Assembly: GCA_965222175.1 (NCBI GenBank) | Contig: OZ244938.1 | Coordinates: 1,984,001-2,048,000, forward strand | Source of the DNA: NORP240 sp965222175 | GTDB lineage: Bacteria; Pseudomonadota; Gammaproteobacteria; Pseudomonadales; Pseudohongiellaceae | Length of the DNA: 64,000 nt | Reading direction: 5' to 3' | Part shown: positions 1 to 8,534 of the stretch, piece after piece | Numbering within the stretch: position 1 is the first letter of the stretch | Layout: each line of letters opens with the position of its first letter | The notes under the pieces: generated by a model | Told to the model about the DNA's origin: nothing | Databases searched by the model: none | What the model saw: the letters and a program-made list of their open reading frames with translations, nothing else | Made by a program: the position numbers and the translations under genes

Positions 1-14
1 GCGAGGGCCAGACG

Positions 15-2180
15 ATGAATACACCAGTGGAATCACTCCTGACCAGGTTGACCGAGCCGGTATTCCCGGGAATTTTCGCCGTACTGTTGCTGCTGACCTG
101 GCCGGTGCTGGCCCAGGACGATATCCTCGCCAGTGACACGGCGGTTATCGACGAGGAGCCGGTGGTGCTCATCGATGCCGACGGCAACCCGCTGCCACTG
201 CTCACCCCGGAGGAGTTGCAGGACCTGGTGGGTCCCATCGCCCTGTACCCTGACGACCTGCTGGCCATCATTCTGCCGGCCTCCGCCTATCCGCTGCAGA
301 TCGTCATGGCTGCCCGCTATCTTGACGCGCTGGAAACCGACAGCACGCTGCAGCCTGATGACGACTGGGACGAGTCGGTGATCGCGCTGCTCAATTACCC
401 GGAAGTGATCAGGATGATGAGCGAGGACCTGGACTGGACCTGGCAGCTCGGCGAGGCGGTAATCACCCAGGAGGCCGATATTATCGACGCGGTGGCGTCG
501 TTCCGTAACCTGGCCTACGACGCCGGCAACCTGCAGTCGGACGAGTATCAGCGGGTGGCAACGGAAACCGTTGCAGAGAAAGAAGTCATCACCATCCGCC
601 AGGTCGACGAACGCGTGGTGTACGTGCCTTACTACGAGCCCGCCGAGGTCATTGTCTACCAGCCGCGCCGGGTCTATTACTATTACCCGACCCCTTACCC
701 GGTTTACTACTACCCGTACTCCTACGGCTACAGCTTTTCCTCGGGCTATTTCTGGGGCGTGACCACGGCTTTTTCCATCGGCTGGAACGATTACCACCTG
801 CGGGTGTTTCACCCCAGCTACCGGTTTCACCCGTACTACGGCCGACGCTACGAACCCCGCTATTTTCACCGGCGACCCAGTATCCAGGTGTTCAACCAGG
901 TCTACGTGGACAACAGTCGCCGGGGTCCCCGGGATCGCTACCGTGACGGCAGCTACTGGCGTCCGCAGCACAACAGCGGGTCGCGACCCAGGGTCTTCAG
1001 TAGCGGTCGTTACGATGGCGGAGCGCGTCGGGATAACCGGGGTGGCCTGCGCGGTACCGCGTTGGATAACCGGTCCAGGCAGGGCGGCGGAGTCGCCGGT
1101 GGGCGGGGGAATCGTAATGCCTTCGCCGCGGGTAACGACGGCGGTGGCCGGCGAATCGAGCTGAGTGGCAGCAACGCGTCCGGCACTGTCGGCAGAAACG
1201 GCAGTTACCGGAGCTCAACCAGGAACTCCAACAGGAACACCGACGGCGCAGCCGGCAACAGGGCCTCAGGTAACCGGGACAATGGCCGGTTGATACTGGG
1301 TAACGCTACCAGGCGGTCCGATGACAACCGTGAAGCGACAGCCGGCGGCATCCGGCTGTTCGGCGGCGCCGGCTCCGGCAGTGAGCGGCGGGTAACAGCG
1401 TCCCGGCCCACGGCCTCTTCCCGGGTCGAGGTAAACCGGGACAGCAGCGACCTGGCGGCCCGTCTGCGCAGTCGCACCGAGGCCCGCAGCAGTGGGCGGG
1501 CATCGGCATCCCGGTCGTCCGCCTCCTCCCGACTCCGGGTAAACCGGGGTGCCAGCACTGGATCGGCGACAGGCCGTTCAAATCGAAGCCCCGTTGACAC
1601 CCAGGAGCAGACCCGGGTGCAGAATCGGGCGGATAGCCAGGTAAGGAGCCAGGTAAGAAGCCAGGCAAGCCAGGTAAGAACACAGGCGGGGAGATCGGTG
1701 GAGACGCAAGTGGGCAGACGCACGGAGACGCGGGCCTCCAGCGACGCAGTCAGCCGGCAGTCCCGGGCAACCCGGACGACACAGACTAACCGGGGTTCCC
1801 GGGAAGTTGACACCTCCCGTTTCGGTGTCGCCCGCAGCGCGCCATCCCGCAGTCAGCGCGCCGCCCCGACAAGGTCCAGCAACCGGTCCGCCATCCAGTC
1901 CAGTACCCAGAGCCGCAGTGCGTCCCGCAGCCAGCGTGCCGCGCCGACACGGTCCAGCAACCGTTCCGCTGCCCAGTCCAGCACCCAGCGCCGCAGTGCT
2001 TCCCGGGCCACCAGCACTCGCCAGACAGCCCGGACCCCAAGTCGTTCGGCGTCGTCCAGCCGGGCTGACCGCAGCAGCCGGGTGCAGATCGGTGGCAACC
2101 GCAGTGCCCGCCAGCAGTCCAGGGGAGCAAGTCGGGGGAGCGTGCAGGTGCGGGGTAACCGGAGCCTGCGCAACCGCTGA
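15..2180 (+). CDS. DUF3300 domain exported protein with long Arg/Ser-rich tail
   Basis: The 721-residue product has an N-terminal hydrophobic segment (about residues 18-33, ending VLAQ) that looks like a signal peptide. A DUF3300 domain follows at about 62-280, recognisable from the LVGPIALYPDDLLAIILPAS stretch (71-90) and a Tyr/Pro-rich patch around 203-240. Residues from about 300 to the end are low complexity, rich in Arg, Ser, Gly and Asn, and include near-exact internal repeats. DUF3300 proteins are envelope proteins of unknown function. The tail is strongly basic and could bind an acidic polymer or nucleic acid, but that is inference. The start is supported by a GAGGG stretch just upstream. 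The gene begins 15 bases into the window, so its operon context is not visible. Confidence 0.85.
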   Translation: MNTPVESLLTRLTEPVFPGIFAVLLLLTWPVLAQDDILASDTAVIDEEPVVLIDADGNPLPLLTPEELQDLVGPIALYPDDLLAIILPASAYPLQIVMAARYLDALETDSTLQPDDDWDESVIALLNYPEVIRMMSEDLDWTWQLGEAVITQEADIIDAVASFRNLAYDAGNLQSDEYQRVATETVAEKEVITIRQVDERVVYVPYYEPAEVIVYQPRRVYYYYPTPYPVYYYPYSYGYSFSSGYFWGVTTAFSIGWNDYHLRVFHPSYRFHPYYGRRYEPRYFHRRPSIQVFNQVYVDNSRRGPRDRYRDGSYWRPQHNSGSRPRVFSSGRYDGGARRDNRGGLRGTALDNRSRQGGGVAGGRGNRNAFAAGNDGGGRRIELSGSNASGTVGRNGSYRSSTRNSNRNTDGAAGNRASGNRDNGRLILGNATRRSDDNREATAGGIRLFGGAGSGSERRVTASRPTASSRVEVNRDSSDLAARLRSRTEARSSGRASASRSSASSRLRVNRGASTGSATGRSNRSPVDTQEQTRVQNRADSQVRSQVRSQASQVRTQAGRSVETQVGRRTETRASSDAVSRQSRATRTTQTNRGSREVDTSRFGVARSAPSRSQRAAPTRSSNRSAIQSSTQSRSASRSQRAAPTRSSNRSAAQSSTQRRSASRATSTRQTARTPSRSASSSRADRSSRVQIGGNRSARQQSRGASRGSVQVRGNRSLRNR
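1845..2000 (+). repeat. 78-bp tandem duplication inside the DUF3300 gene tail
   Basis: Two adjacent 78-bp units (1845-1922 and 1923-2000) each encode a 26-residue block beginning SRSQRAAPTRSSNRSA. The units keep reading frame and differ at a few, mostly silent or conservative, positions. A shorter repeat encoding QVRSQVRSQ lies upstream at about 1637-1665. This suggests the basic tail grows and shrinks by in-frame slippage. Confidence 0.8.
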
Positions 2181-2238
2181 TGCCAGCGTTGCCCGGAACG
2201 CCTGCAATGCAGACAAAGCCACCGCTGGTGCTGGCCGC

Positions 2239-2316
2239 GATGAAAAGCTGTGATGAAAAGCCGCGATGGAATGCTGCGATGGAATGCTGCAATGAAATGC
2301 TGCGATGGAAAGCCGC
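2239..2316. repeat. 13-bp tandem repeat, about six copies
   Basis: Six consecutive 13-base units of the form gatgRaaWgcYgc lie between the DUF3300 stop codon and the next gene. A 13-bp unit changes frame at each copy, so this is unlikely to be coding, although a 61-codon reading frame (2180-2365) crosses it. It is probably a minisatellite. Confidence 0.7.
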
Positions 2317-2378
2317 AATGGCAAGCACCACCGCCAGGTCAGCCGGCATCGCGGCACAGCAATAGATGTCATGACTAA

Positions 2379-2831
2379 TTGACCACCGTGCGACAACTGA
2401 TACCGTTTCTGCTTCCCCTGGTCGCCACCCTTGCCGGCTGCTCACCCGGGCAGCCCGACTACTCCTGGTTTGAAATTGACTGGATCTCCGACGCCGATGT
2501 CACCGTTGCGGTGAATCCACAATACACTGACCTGTCCGGGGAAGACTTGCGCACGGTGCGGGCGAGGTACGGCAGGATTCGCTGGATTTTCGACGACGGC
2601 CGGTTCACTTACCTGGAGGCGCCGTTCGACAGCGGCCGCCAACTGCAGTCCCGCTATACCATCGAACCGGTGGACGAGCAGCGCTTCTGGCTGCAGACCG
2701 GGACGGAGCGACGATCGGTGTGGCTGACCCGCTGGGGATTCTGCACGGCCCTGGCGCCGGATCTCGCCGCCGCACTGGGGCTGGCGAACAGTATGGGATC
2801 CGTGGAGTGCTTCAAGCCCTACAATCCGTGA
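2379..2831 (+). CDS. putative small lipoprotein
   Basis: A reading frame of about 150 codons with an N-terminal hydrophobic stretch and a lipobox (VATLAGC, Cys about residue 21), so the product is probably lipidated and envelope-anchored. I do not recognise the rest of the sequence as a family. It is acidic with many aromatic residues and has two Cys residues near the C-terminus. No good ATG is available: translation could begin at TTG 2379 or GTG 2388, both of which keep the signal peptide. It follows the DUF3300 gene on the same strand after a repeat-filled gap of about 200 bp. Confidence 0.65.
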   Translation: MTTVRQLIPFLLPLVATLAGCSPGQPDYSWFEIDWISDADVTVAVNPQYTDLSGEDLRTVRARYGRIRWIFDDGRFTYLEAPFDSGRQLQSRYTIEPVDEQRFWLQTGTERRSVWLTRWGFCTALAPDLAAALGLANSMGSVECFKPYNP

Positions 2832-3088
2832 ATTGCGCAGGCCGGTAACGGCTGAACCGGTGCCGATACCGTGTTTTGCCCCAAAGCGCTGTTTATCCGA
2901 CAGGAATTACAGTAACGTGCGCAATCAGTTCCGCTGCTCAATGTGCCGCATTGTGCGGTAATGGCTCAGAAGCAGCGCAGAAATGAAGTAGTGCATAAAT
3001 AATCCGGAAATAACGCAGAAATAGTACAGAATTATCGAAAAAATTGTACAGTGTGTTCATTGAGCACCGTCACCCCGAGGTAGAGTTC

Positions 3089-3571
3089 GTGTTTCGATTC
3101 CCATTAAGATCCGTTCTTCTGATTACCGTTCTGCCCTTGCTGGCAGCCTGCAGTGACAGCCCCTTCCGGCCATTCGAAATTTTCTACTCGATTACCGCCG
3201 AACAGGCGGTGATTATTTCCATCTACGAAGACGAGGCCGGGGAACGGATGCGTACCCGGGTCTACCCGGAAGACGGTGAAATCGGCATCGGCCAGGAACC
3301 GGCCCGGGACGAACTGCGCACCCTGTCGGCCAACGAATCGGCACAGATCCAGGCGCTGTTTCGCGATGTCGATTTCGCCGCGTTCGATGACAACGACTAC
3401 ATCCCACCGCTGGATGCCTCGCTGTGGGCGGTTAACGTCACCGGCACCGGCGAAGACTACGTCACCGTCCTGGAACCCAGTGAGCTGACGGAGCAGCGCA
3501 ACCTGTCCGAACTCATCACCCTGGGCGCGTACCTGTGGGACCTGGCCGGACTCAGCGGTGCATACTATTGA
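3089..3571 (+). CDS. putative lipoprotein of unknown function
   Basis: The product is about 160 residues with a type II signal peptide (basic start, hydrophobic core, LLAAC lipobox). The frame stays open upstream to a TTG at 3044, but I prefer the GTG at 3089 because it puts the start directly before the signal peptide, and a GAGG motif lies about 8-12 bases upstream. The mature part resembles no family I can name with confidence. The gene stands alone, with about 250 bp of non-coding DNA before it and a convergent gene after it. Confidence 0.6.
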   Translation: MFRFPLRSVLLITVLPLLAACSDSPFRPFEIFYSITAEQAVIISIYEDEAGERMRTRVYPEDGEIGIGQEPARDELRTLSANESAQIQALFRDVDFAAFDDNDYIPPLDASLWAVNVTGTGEDYVTVLEPSELTEQRNLSELITLGAYLWDLAGLSGAYY

Positions 3572-3619
3572 CGGGCTATTGTGAACGGCTAGTGACCGGC
3601 TAGTAATCGGACTAAGTGT

Positions 3620-4201
3620 CTACCAGGGCTTGGGAACCCAGTTATACCGGTCGAATACCATCCCGCTGACTTTCTTGTCGAAATTGAAATTGGCTACATC
3701 CTCCGCGGCCTTGGTCTTGGCCATCGCGGCATCGAACTGGTCCATGGCAAAGAACGAGAAACACCAGGCCAGGATCACGGCGTCGCCCTTTTTTAACCTG
3801 CTGAGTATGAGTTCCCTGAGCCGATCAGTGGTACGTGCCGAATTGGCCTCGTAAAGGTCCACCAGTTGCACGTTGAATCCCTGGCTGCGCAGCCCGTCCA
3901 CGATCTTGCGGTCCTCTTTCAGATGATTAATGTCGTAAACCAGTTTTTCCACTATCTTGTTGAACTGATTGACCGGATTACCAGTGGCTTCGCCATGACG
4001 CCCGGTGAAGACGGCGACACTCCTGTCCTTGCTCAAGTCCTTGGCAATGGGGACCCAGGAATTCTCACCGGTGATGCAGATTGACATATAGAGTCCGCCA
4101 ACTCGAACCCAGGGAACATCTTCCGCTTCGAAGCTGGAGCCTGAGAAAAACGTGTCGGCATACTGCCTGACTGAACTGGAACTGTCGTGGGCGATGATCA
4201 T
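3620..4201 (-). CDS. orphan cytosolic alpha/beta protein, unknown function
   Basis: The product is about 193 residues with no signal peptide or membrane segment. The frame extends to 4234, but the ATG at 4201 has GGAG about 10 bases upstream and is the likelier start. Hydrophobic strands (SVAVFTGRHG, GDAVILAWCFSFFAMD) alternate with charged helices, as in a Rossmann-like fold. I recognise no domain. It lies between two lipoprotein genes on the other strand, is divergent from the rlpA-like gene and shares a 175-bp intergenic region with it. Confidence 0.6.
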   Translation of the reverse strand: MIIAHDSSSSVRQYADTFFSGSSFEAEDVPWVRVGGLYMSICITGENSWVPIAKDLSKDRSVAVFTGRHGEATGNPVNQFNKIVEKLVYDINHLKEDRKIVDGLRSQGFNVQLVDLYEANSARTTDRLRELILSRLKKGDAVILAWCFSFFAMDQFDAAMAKTKAAEDVANFNFDKKVSGMVFDRYNWVPKPW

Positions 4202-4376
4202 GGTAGTAGTCTCCGTCTGACCGGGTCCGGGCAACGGCGTCCCGGATCAAGCCAACTCCATTCAGGTATGCATAGTGTGAACCGGGTCCCGTGTCCGGAC
4301 GGTCAACTCTGTGACAATCGGAGTACCGCTGCTTTTCAGCGGGGAGGGAGCCGCCAAATAGCGTAAGGGAATTGCT

Positions 4377-4763
4377 ATGCGAATACAAACAGCAGGGATG
4401 GTGTTGCTACTGGCTATATTGGTCTCGGGCTGCACGTCGGCACCCGCACCCGGCCCCAGCGGCTGGAGTGGCTACACCCAGACCGGCGGCGCGTCGTTCT
4501 ACGCCAACAAGTACCAGTCCCGGCGCACCGCCAGCGGGGAGCGCTTCGATCAGCGGGCTGCCACCGCGGCCCATCGCAGCCTGCCGTTCGGGTCCACGGT
4601 GCGGGTGACCAATCTCGACAACGGCCGCCAGGTGGTGGTGCGCATCAACGACCGGGGGCCGTTCATCCGCGGCCGGGTCATCGACCTGTCGCGATCCGCC
4701 TTCGCCCGCATCGCCGACACCCGGCTGGGAGTGGTGGACGTGCGCATCGAGGTTCTGGACTGA
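4377..4763 (+). CDS. rlpA: RlpA-like septal ring lipoprotein (double-psi beta-barrel)
   Basis: The product is 128 residues with a lipoprotein signal peptide (LAILVSGC, Cys about 19) and then one RlpA-type double-psi beta-barrel domain filling the rest. Diagnostic segments are GGASFYANKY, RTASGERFD, LPFGSTVRVTN and VVRINDRGPF. RlpA family proteins act on or bind peptidoglycan at the septum and some are lytic transglycosylases. This version is short and lacks the C-terminal SPOR domain of longer RlpA proteins, so it may not be targeted to denuded septal glycan. The symbol reflects family membership; it could be a paralog. Confidence 0.85.
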   Translation: MRIQTAGMVLLLAILVSGCTSAPAPGPSGWSGYTQTGGASFYANKYQSRRTASGERFDQRAATAAHRSLPFGSTVRVTNLDNGRQVVVRINDRGPFIRGRVIDLSRSAFARIADTRLGVVDVRIEVLD

Positions 4764-4962
4764 GCGTAACACCGGGTTGCGCACTGGCCCTCGTGCACTG
4801 AAGCATTCCGCCAGGTTGGATAGAGCTTACTGTGGATAGGACTGCTCCTTAATTCGCTATCCTGCTATCGGGTGAAAATCTACCCGCGATCACCTGGGCG
4901 TCACGTACCTGGCGGAATTCCCTGTCCATCAATCCCTTATCCCTGGTTTAAGACGCTGCAGA

Positions 4963-5694
4963 TCATGAACCGTCTGCCAGCCTGGCCAGTTGCACCAGTG
5001 ACTCGACTTCCTTGGCGAGACTGGCCGTTTCCACCGCGGCCAGCGCTGCTGCCGACGATTGCGTGCCGCTGGCAAGCAGCTGTTGCTGGATTGCCAGCTC
5101 TTTACGCCACGGCTGTTCGCCTTGTGAGGTGTCGGGCGTGACGGCAGCGAAGGCCGTTGTCAGGGTCTGCAGGTTGACCGGCGAGGGATCGGCCTGGAAG
5201 GCGAGTGCCGCCGCCGTCAGCTGCTGCAATACCGCCCGGGTTGCATTGTCGGACTCCCTGGCGGCCAGATCAGCGATATCGATGGTATTGGTGACGGCGC
5301 TGTCCACCAGGGCATGACCGCGGAGAAAATCGGCGATGGGCCATTCCAGGCTTTCCGCTGCCTTCAAAACGCGTTTGGCCTGCTCAACCAGGGCAGTGCG
5401 CTGGTCCGGCCTCAACAGGGAAGGCGGGTGGCGCAGCGCGCTGGCATGGCGTAAGACTTCGCCATGTTCAAACTGCAGAAAATCGAAATGTGCCACGTCA
5501 CCCGTATAAATGCGACGCATTTCCCTTGGTATCCCGGCCTGTCCCGATTCCAGCCGGGCCAGGGAATCCCGGTAGGCCTCGGTATGGGTCTGGCCCTCGG
5601 CTCCGGCCGGCGAAGCAGCGAATACCGGCAGAGCCAGTACTACTGCGATGACGATGTCCCGCCACCTGGGTAAAGTCATATTGGTGTGTTTCAT
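4963..5694 (-). CDS. exported protein coupled to the di-heme peroxidase, unknown function
   Basis: The 243-residue product has a clear signal peptide (basic start, hydrophobic 14-26, cleavage near AASPAGA). The mature region is mainly helical, with a His-containing FLQFEHGEVLRHASALRH segment around residues 73-90 that could bind metal or heme; this is inference. The start codon overlaps the stop of the upstream peroxidase gene by 4 bases (ATGA), so the two are almost certainly co-transcribed and translationally coupled. I do not recognise a named family. Confidence 0.75.
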   Translation of the reverse strand: MKHTNMTLPRWRDIVIAVVLALPVFAASPAGAEGQTHTEAYRDSLARLESGQAGIPREMRRIYTGDVAHFDFLQFEHGEVLRHASALRHPPSLLRPDQRTALVEQAKRVLKAAESLEWPIADFLRGHALVDSAVTNTIDIADLAARESDNATRAVLQQLTAAALAFQADPSPVNLQTLTTAFAAVTPDTSQGEQPWRKELAIQQQLLASGTQSSAAALAAVETASLAKEVESLVQLARLADGS

Positions 5695-7130
5695 TGTCCG
5701 TGTCCTCCGTCGGTTTCCTGCTGGGGCTGCTGACCGTGCTGCGGGGATGCGCCCATGGGCGACGACATCATCATCTGGTGCCCGCCGTGCTGGCCCGTAT
5801 GATTCATCTGCATGGAATGTTGACTGCTGCCATGCATGCTGCTGTTCATGCGGCCTTCCATTTCGTCTTCCATGCCGTCTCTCATGTCGCCTCCCATGGC
5901 GCTGTCCGTGTTGCTGTGCATGCCGCCGTGCATGGCGCCAGAGCCCATACCGCCTCTCATGGTGCTTCCCATGCCACTTTCCATGCCACTTTCCATGCCA
6001 CTTTCCATGCCACTTCCCATGGCGCCTCTCATGCCACTTCCCATGGCACCATGCATGCCGCTGTGCATGGCGCCAGACTCCATGTCCATGCCATGACCGT
6101 GACTGGCAAAGGCTTCACTGCTCAGGCTGTGCAGAAAGGCAACGATGTCCGTTGCATCCTCCTCACTCAGCCGGCGGCCGGCCTGGGTCCGGGCCATCAG
6201 CTCCACCGCTTCCCGCAGTGTCGCCACGCTGCCGTCGTGATAATACGGCGCGGTCAGCGCGATGTTGTTGAGGGTTGGCACCTTGAACACATGGCGGTCC
6301 TGCGGCCGGTCGCTGCGGGCCAGAAGACCATCGTCGGCAGCGCGCAGGGTCCGCTCGGTGAAGAAGCCGGTGGTGTTGGTTACCCGCTGATAGGAGTTGC
6401 CGCCCAGGTTGATGCCGTTGTGACAGGAGGCGCAGCCCAGGGCCTGGAAGCGTTTCAGGCCGCGTTGTTCCTGGGTCGAGAGGGCGGATTGGTCGCCATT
6501 GAGAAAGGCATTGAAGCGGGAATCGGCACGGGTCATGTCCCGGGTATGCTGGGCGATGGCGTTGCCGATATTGGTGGCGGTGACGCCGTCGGGATAGACC
6601 GCGGCAAACTGCCTGGCGTAATCGGGGTCGCTGGCAACGAAATCCACGACGGCCTGCAGGTCGTGACCCATCTCCACGGGATTGGTCAGCGGGCCAAGGG
6701 CCTGTTCATCCAGGGTCAGGGCGCGACCGTCCCAGAACTGCCGGAAATTGAACGCTGCATTAAAAACCGTCGGCGCATTCAACGTGCCCAGGCGTCCACC
6801 TATGCCCCGGGACAGGGGTAAACGGTCGGTACCTCCCAGCATTCCCATGTGACAGCTGCTGCAGGCTACCGAGTTGTCGCTGGACAGGCGGGCATCATGA
6901 AACAGGACAAAGCCCAGCTGTTGTTTGGCCGGGTTCGCAGGCAGCGTGTCGACTTCCGGAATCGGGCGGAACGCCGTCTCGGCCAGTGCATGGTCCGCTG
7001 CAAGGCCAATCCAGGCGGGTTCGCCACGAGCCTGTTGGAAGGCCAGGTAGGCCTCGTCCGCGGAGTCACTGGCATACGACACCGCCAACGGCAGGCTCAG
7101 TGGCAACAGCAAAAGCAATAATCGATTCAT
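5691..7130 (-). CDS. di-heme cytochrome c peroxidase/MauG family protein with Met-rich C-terminal tail
   Basis: The 479-residue product has a signal peptide (1-20) and then a bacterial di-heme peroxidase core of about 320 residues. The two c-type heme motifs are CSSCH (90-94) and CASCH (233-237). Other family landmarks are GFVLFHDARLS, TLNAPTVFNAAF and VPTLNNIALTAPYYHDGS. Such proteins reduce hydrogen peroxide with electrons from small cytochromes in the periplasm, or oxidise substrates in MauG-like members. The unusual part is residues 344-479, about 135 residues made almost entirely of Met, Gly, Ser, His, Asp and Glu in MxSGM/MHGGMHS-like runs. This resembles copper-binding Met/His-rich segments and is absent from ordinary family members I know. 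The core is of normal length, so the tail is an addition. Confidence 0.9.
   Translation of the reverse strand: MNRLLLLLLPLSLPLAVSYASDSADEAYLAFQQARGEPAWIGLAADHALAETAFRPIPEVDTLPANPAKQQLGFVLFHDARLSSDNSVACSSCHMGMLGGTDRLPLSRGIGGRLGTLNAPTVFNAAFNFRQFWDGRALTLDEQALGPLTNPVEMGHDLQAVVDFVASDPDYARQFAAVYPDGVTATNIGNAIAQHTRDMTRADSRFNAFLNGDQSALSTQEQRGLKRFQALGCASCHNGINLGGNSYQRVTNTTGFFTERTLRAADDGLLARSDRPQDRHVFKVPTLNNIALTAPYYHDGSVATLREAVELMARTQAGRRLSEEDATDIVAFLHSLSSEAFASHGHGMDMESGAMHSGMHGAMGSGMRGAMGSGMESGMESGMESGMGSTMRGGMGSGAMHGGMHSNTDSAMGGDMRDGMEDEMEGRMNSSMHGSSQHSMQMNHTGQHGGHQMMMSSPMGASPQHGQQPQQETDGGHGQ
5967..6014. repeat. 12-bp tandem repeat encoding the ESGM units of the peroxidase tail
   Basis: Four near-perfect 12-base units (ttccatgccact on the plus strand) encode repeated four-residue SGME blocks on the minus strand. 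Degenerate versions continue on both sides. The 12-bp period keeps frame, so copy number can vary without breaking the protein. Confidence 0.8.
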
Positions 7131-7597
7131 GAAACTGTCTCCCTTTCGGATTAGGGGAAGCGAACCCTGGCAGGCGCCAGGCGGCTCATTTTACTTCCCG
7201 ACCTGCCAAACTGAATTCAGCGTGGCAGGCTACAGTTTCATTGTTGAGTCTTTAATGATTAATAACAATGAGGCATATTGTCGCAGGACAGTTGAAGAAT
7301 GAGACTGGCGGAAATTCTGCAAGGGCAAACGTGGATTCCCGATGAGATTGAATCGGTAAATTCAATGACTGACAACATTGCTGTCCCAGTGTTACAGGCG
7401 CTTTACGCCAAGCCGAGTAGTGGACGCCCGCTCCCTGTTTTCTGCAAGAGTCGCTGCTCATTGGCCACATGGAGCTGAAGAAAATTTTCCTTACCGCGGG
7501 CTCGATATAATCTGCGCCTATGTCGGCCTCGTCGGAAAAACTGGTCCATTTTAAAGGGGTGATTCAAATACTGCAGGGATGATTGAAATAAAAACAG
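7131..7597. other. intergenic region upstream of the peroxidase gene
   Basis: About 470 bp with no convincing gene; a 72-codon minus-strand frame at 7252-7470 lacks any family or codon signature. An imperfect palindrome near 7235-7270 (CATTGTT ... AACAATG) could be a regulatory site for the peroxidase gene, whose RBS (AAGGGAGA) lies just before 7130. A TATAAT hexamer at 7506-7511 has no matching -35 and faces no gene. Confidence 0.35.
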
Positions 7598-8329
7598 TTA
7601 TACCTGGTACTTATTGTTCCCCCAAAGACTCTGAATATCCTGCCCATCGGAGGCCAGCCATGCCGGTATGATGTCTTCACGGGTCAATCTCCCGCCTGCC
7701 ACATCGTAATCAAAAGTGCGCATACTCAATCGTTCGAATGAACACACTTTCTGAAACCAGCTGTCATGGGTCTGTTTGCTGTCTGCATTCGCGTTTATCA
7801 ATATGATGGCATGCCCGGTATGCTGCTTGTGTGAAACACACACCAGCACCATCCGTCTGAGAATCTCGGAATAATAGCTTGCGGCCTCGAATCGGTCTTC
7901 CTTCTTGTAGGCGCGAAAAGCCGCCTCCCGCAAGGCATCGCGGTTCCTGGTATAGGTGCCAGGTCGAAACCCCTCCACGATATCGGCCGCATCGGTGAGT
8001 CCTCCGACCGCATCGGAGGGGTAGATCTGCAAGGCAGAGCCAAGGGCAAAATTGGCCACCCGCTCGCCCACGAACTTGGCCTGGTGGACCTTGCTGGTGT
8101 CTATGGAAAAGTGCATGAGTATCTTGTAAACATCGATATGAATGTCTTCGCCGGACTGGTTGGGTTTTCCCTGGTAACTTTTCACCACTTCCGTCATGGC
8201 CACGTTGGTACCGACTATAGCTTTGACAATGTTGTTCTCCAGGCCCGCAAGCTTCATGACCATCTTCTTTATCAGTTTCCGATCAAGCGCGGTGGTCGTT
8301 ACTGTTTCGAATGTGTCTGGAATCGGCAT
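7598..8329 (-). CDS. orphan protein of unknown function
   Basis: The product is about 243 residues starting at the ATG at 8329. The frame remains open to 8767, but the extra 146 codons overlap the divergent cupin gene and do not look like protein. It has no signal peptide. The sequence is soluble and mixed alpha/beta, with a helical N-terminus (KLIKKMVMKLAGLENNIVKAI) and a hydrophobic strand GHAIILINANADS near the C-terminus. I recognise no family. It may be an isolated accessory gene; it shares a 205-bp divergent intergenic region with the cupin lipoprotein gene. Confidence 0.55.
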   Translation of the reverse strand: MPIPDTFETVTTTALDRKLIKKMVMKLAGLENNIVKAIVGTNVAMTEVVKSYQGKPNQSGEDIHIDVYKILMHFSIDTSKVHQAKFVGERVANFALGSALQIYPSDAVGGLTDAADIVEGFRPGTYTRNRDALREAAFRAYKKEDRFEAASYYSEILRRMVLVCVSHKQHTGHAIILINANADSKQTHDSWFQKVCSFERLSMRTFDYDVAGGRLTREDIIPAWLASDGQDIQSLWGNNKYQV

Positions 8330-8534
8330 AGGGAATAGTCCTTCGGGTTGACAGGTCGGAATACTAGTTATAGGGATTTTCAAAGTCCATGGCGTGATGG
8401 CACCATGTACGGATATACAGCCACTGCAGTGATCACGCCGTGACGTTTGCCTGGACAACCGGTGAGACTTGCCGTATTTTTTGCTGTTGACGAAAGCTCC
8501 TGCTGTCCGGACAACATCGCTGAGTGAACCCCCA

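Noticed and set aside
33..971. 312-codon minus-strand frame opposite the DUF3300 gene
   Set aside because: It mirrors the plus-strand codons of a recognisable domain and has no motif of its own.
2180..2365. 61-codon frame after the DUF3300 gene
   Set aside because: It mostly crosses a 13-bp tandem repeat, whose period would not preserve a protein.
5694..6821. 375-codon plus-strand frame opposite the peroxidase gene
   Set aside because: It is antisense to a protein with two heme motifs; its His/Ala-rich sequence is the mirror of the Met-rich repeats.
7252..7470. 72-codon minus-strand frame upstream of the peroxidase
   Set aside because: No RBS, no family, no conserved composition.
7506..7511. 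TATAAT hexamer as a promoter
   Set aside because: No -35 at a proper distance and no gene downstream on that strand.
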